Positions 62,965 to 64,000 of a stretch of DNA of 64,000 bases are shown here, in pieces (position 1 is the first letter of the stretch; each line of letters starts with the position of its first letter). This DNA comes from LMUY01 sp965199005 (GTDB taxonomy: Bacteria > Pseudomonadota > Alphaproteobacteria > Acetobacterales > Acetobacteraceae): contig CBDAQK010000001.1 of assembly GCA_965199005.1 (NCBI GenBank), positions 1 through 64,000 of the forward strand. Reading direction: 5' to 3'. The notes under the pieces were generated by a model. It was not told the origin of the DNA and did not search any database. It worked only from the letters and a program-made list of their open reading frames with translations. A program made the translations under genes and the position numbers.

Positions 62965-64000
62965 TTATCCCGTTGGCTGTTGGCAGACTTGGATGCCGAC
63001 GGCTGATAGCAACCAGCCACGCTGCTCGGCATCGGTGCCGAACGCTTCGAGCGTGCGGCGCCAGCCGAGGTAGTTTCCAAGATATTTGGTGGCGACGCCG
63101 TGGAATGGCCGCAGCCATTCTTTCAACCGTCCATGGTATGCGTTGACGTTGTTGATATGAAGATTGGGAGCGTCGCGCATCGGTCCTCCCGGCGAAGGGA
63201 GAATACAGCAGGGAATTTGGCCTTTGCGCGCGAAGCCGACGATCGCCTTGCCGCCGTCGCAACAGAGTTGATTGTCCGAGGTCACGACGCCTTCAAGCGC
63301 GCTGGTGACGGCGACGCGATCCAGTTGGGGCAGAACAGCGTCGGTGGTAACGCCGTTTCGATCCCGCGCCACCAGCACCGGTATCTGCTCCTTGGACAAG
63401 CCGCGCTTCTTGGCTTTTCCGCCACGCTTGCGCGAGGGACGCGGCATGTCGGACCGTTTTCCCTTGAACGATTCCAAAATGAACGTCTCGTCGGCCTCGA
63501 CGATCCCGGTGAGTTTGGTCGGCTTGTCCACCGCGGGAGCGGCGAGAAAGCGATGCCGCCAACGGAATGCCGTGCTGAACGCCACGCCGCACCGCTTGGC
63601 GGATTGAGCGAGGGTGTCGCCGCTTATCATGGCTTGCGCATGGTCTGCCCAGCGGTCCTTCTTTCGCAGCCCAGCCAGCGACGTGCCTGTCAACGCATTG
63701 AAGCTGCGACGGCAATCCACGCACCGATAGCGCGGCAGACCCGCAGAACTTCCCCAACGCTGAAGTCTGTGACTTGCACAATGCGGGCACCCGTCGCGCT
63801 CGATACGGGCCTGTGCCGCACTCGCCAACGCATCCGGACCTGCAAGCGAGACGATCAGCGACGCAGTCGTCGCATGATCCGCCGTCTCCATGGCATCCGG
63901 CAACGGGGAAACGACTTCGGCAGCACAAAGCCAGAGGTCCACCTCTGCATCCATTTTCGCCTCCGCCAGAGCAAGCACGCGAAACGTGACACTTCGCTGG
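62960..64000. mobile_element. IS1595-family insertion sequence, right end outside the window
   Basis: The left end is placed near 62960 because channel homology stops there and the transposase stop (TAA on the minus strand at 62965-62967) lies within a few bases. The right terminal repeat and target duplication are not visible before base 64000, so the boundary is approximate. The element interrupts the potassium channel gene. Confidence 0.65.
62965..63954 (-). CDS. IS1595-family transposase
   Basis: This 329-residue transposase has an N-terminal zinc ribbon (CPHC and CVDC pairs near residues 56 and 80) and the ISXO2-like catalytic domain. Acidic residues lie in GIVEADETFILE and VVTSDNQLCCDGGK, followed by the HINNVNAYHGRLKEWL and YLGNYLGWRR segments near the C-terminus. 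ATG 63954 is preceded by GGAGGCG; GTG 63978 would add eight residues. The reading frame appears intact. It is the only transposase in the window. Confidence 0.9.
   Translation of the reverse strand: MDAEVDLWLCAAEVVSPLPDAMETADHATTASLIVSLAGPDALASAAQARIERDGCPHCASHRLQRWGSSAGLPRYRCVDCRRSFNALTGTSLAGLRKKDRWADHAQAMISGDTLAQSAKRCGVAFSTAFRWRHRFLAAPAVDKPTKLTGIVEADETFILESFKGKRSDMPRPSRKRGGKAKKRGLSKEQIPVLVARDRNGVTTDAVLPQLDRVAVTSALEGVVTSDNQLCCDGGKAIVGFARKGQIPCCILPSPGGPMRDAPNLHINNVNAYHGRLKEWLRPFHGVATKYLGNYLGWRRTLEAFGTDAEQRGWLLSAVGIQVCQQPTG

Noticed and set aside
1..64000. tRNA, rRNA or CRISPR array
   Set aside because: I looked in the intergenic gaps and saw no cloverleaf-like sequence, no rRNA conserved stretch and no regularly spaced direct repeats.

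Overview
The window is GC-rich, densely coded DNA from a proteobacterium. It is most probably an alphaproteobacterium, and I lean towards Acetobacteraceae or a related Rhodospirillales lineage. That placement is inference. It rests on base composition, a Rhodobacter-type phosphatidylethanolamine methyltransferase, many periplasmic-binding-protein ABC transporters, and gene junctions in which a start codon overlaps the previous stop (ATGA, GTGA and, unusually often, TTGA). I see no rRNA, tRNA or CRISPR array.

Layout. (1) 159-17020: a type VI secretion (T6SS) cluster. It holds a TssB/TssC-like fusion, an FHA protein (TagH), TssJ, TssK, TssL with an OmpA domain, TssM, VgrG, TssC, two Hcp paralogues, a PPM phosphatase and a PAAR-like DUF4280 protein. 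TssA, TssE, TssF, TssG and ClpV are absent from the window and may lie to the left. (2) 17150-21593: a sugar-acid-type catabolic module with an MFS transporter, a GntR/FCD regulator, an enolase-superfamily dehydratase and an SDR. The same 12-bp palindrome occurs at the MFS promoter and at the regulator/dehydratase intergenic region. (3) 21663-35271: two divergent operons around a perfect Pho-box-like repeat. Leftwards run a UgpB-like binding protein and PhnC-PhnD-PhnE-PhnE. Rightwards run a phosphonate monoester hydrolase and a Dpp-type ABC transporter with two binding proteins. (4) 35277-39306: a phospholipid group with phosphatidylserine decarboxylase, a class III aminotransferase-like protein, a His-rich membrane protein and PmtA. 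(5) 39607-48432: an M81 (MlrC) protein, a TPR/ATP-grasp protein, a branched-chain-amino-acid-type ABC transporter with a fused LivM-LivG, and a haloacid dehalogenase. (6) 48429-50889: a ScpA, an unknown protein and a tyrosine recombinase in one operon. (7) 50966-62620: a probable amine-catabolism island with a PotABCD-like transporter, a RraA-like protein, a Rieske oxygenase, a glutamine-synthetase-like ligase, binding proteins and an omega-aminotransferase. (8) 62617-64000: a K+ channel gene cut by an IS1595-family insertion sequence that runs off the right edge.

The most distinctive ideas are the Pho-box-centred phosphonate/phosphodiester scavenging locus, the GntR regulon shown by a repeated operator, the atypical T6SS sheath and tube proteins, and the linkage of a condensin kleisin (ScpA) to a recombinase.
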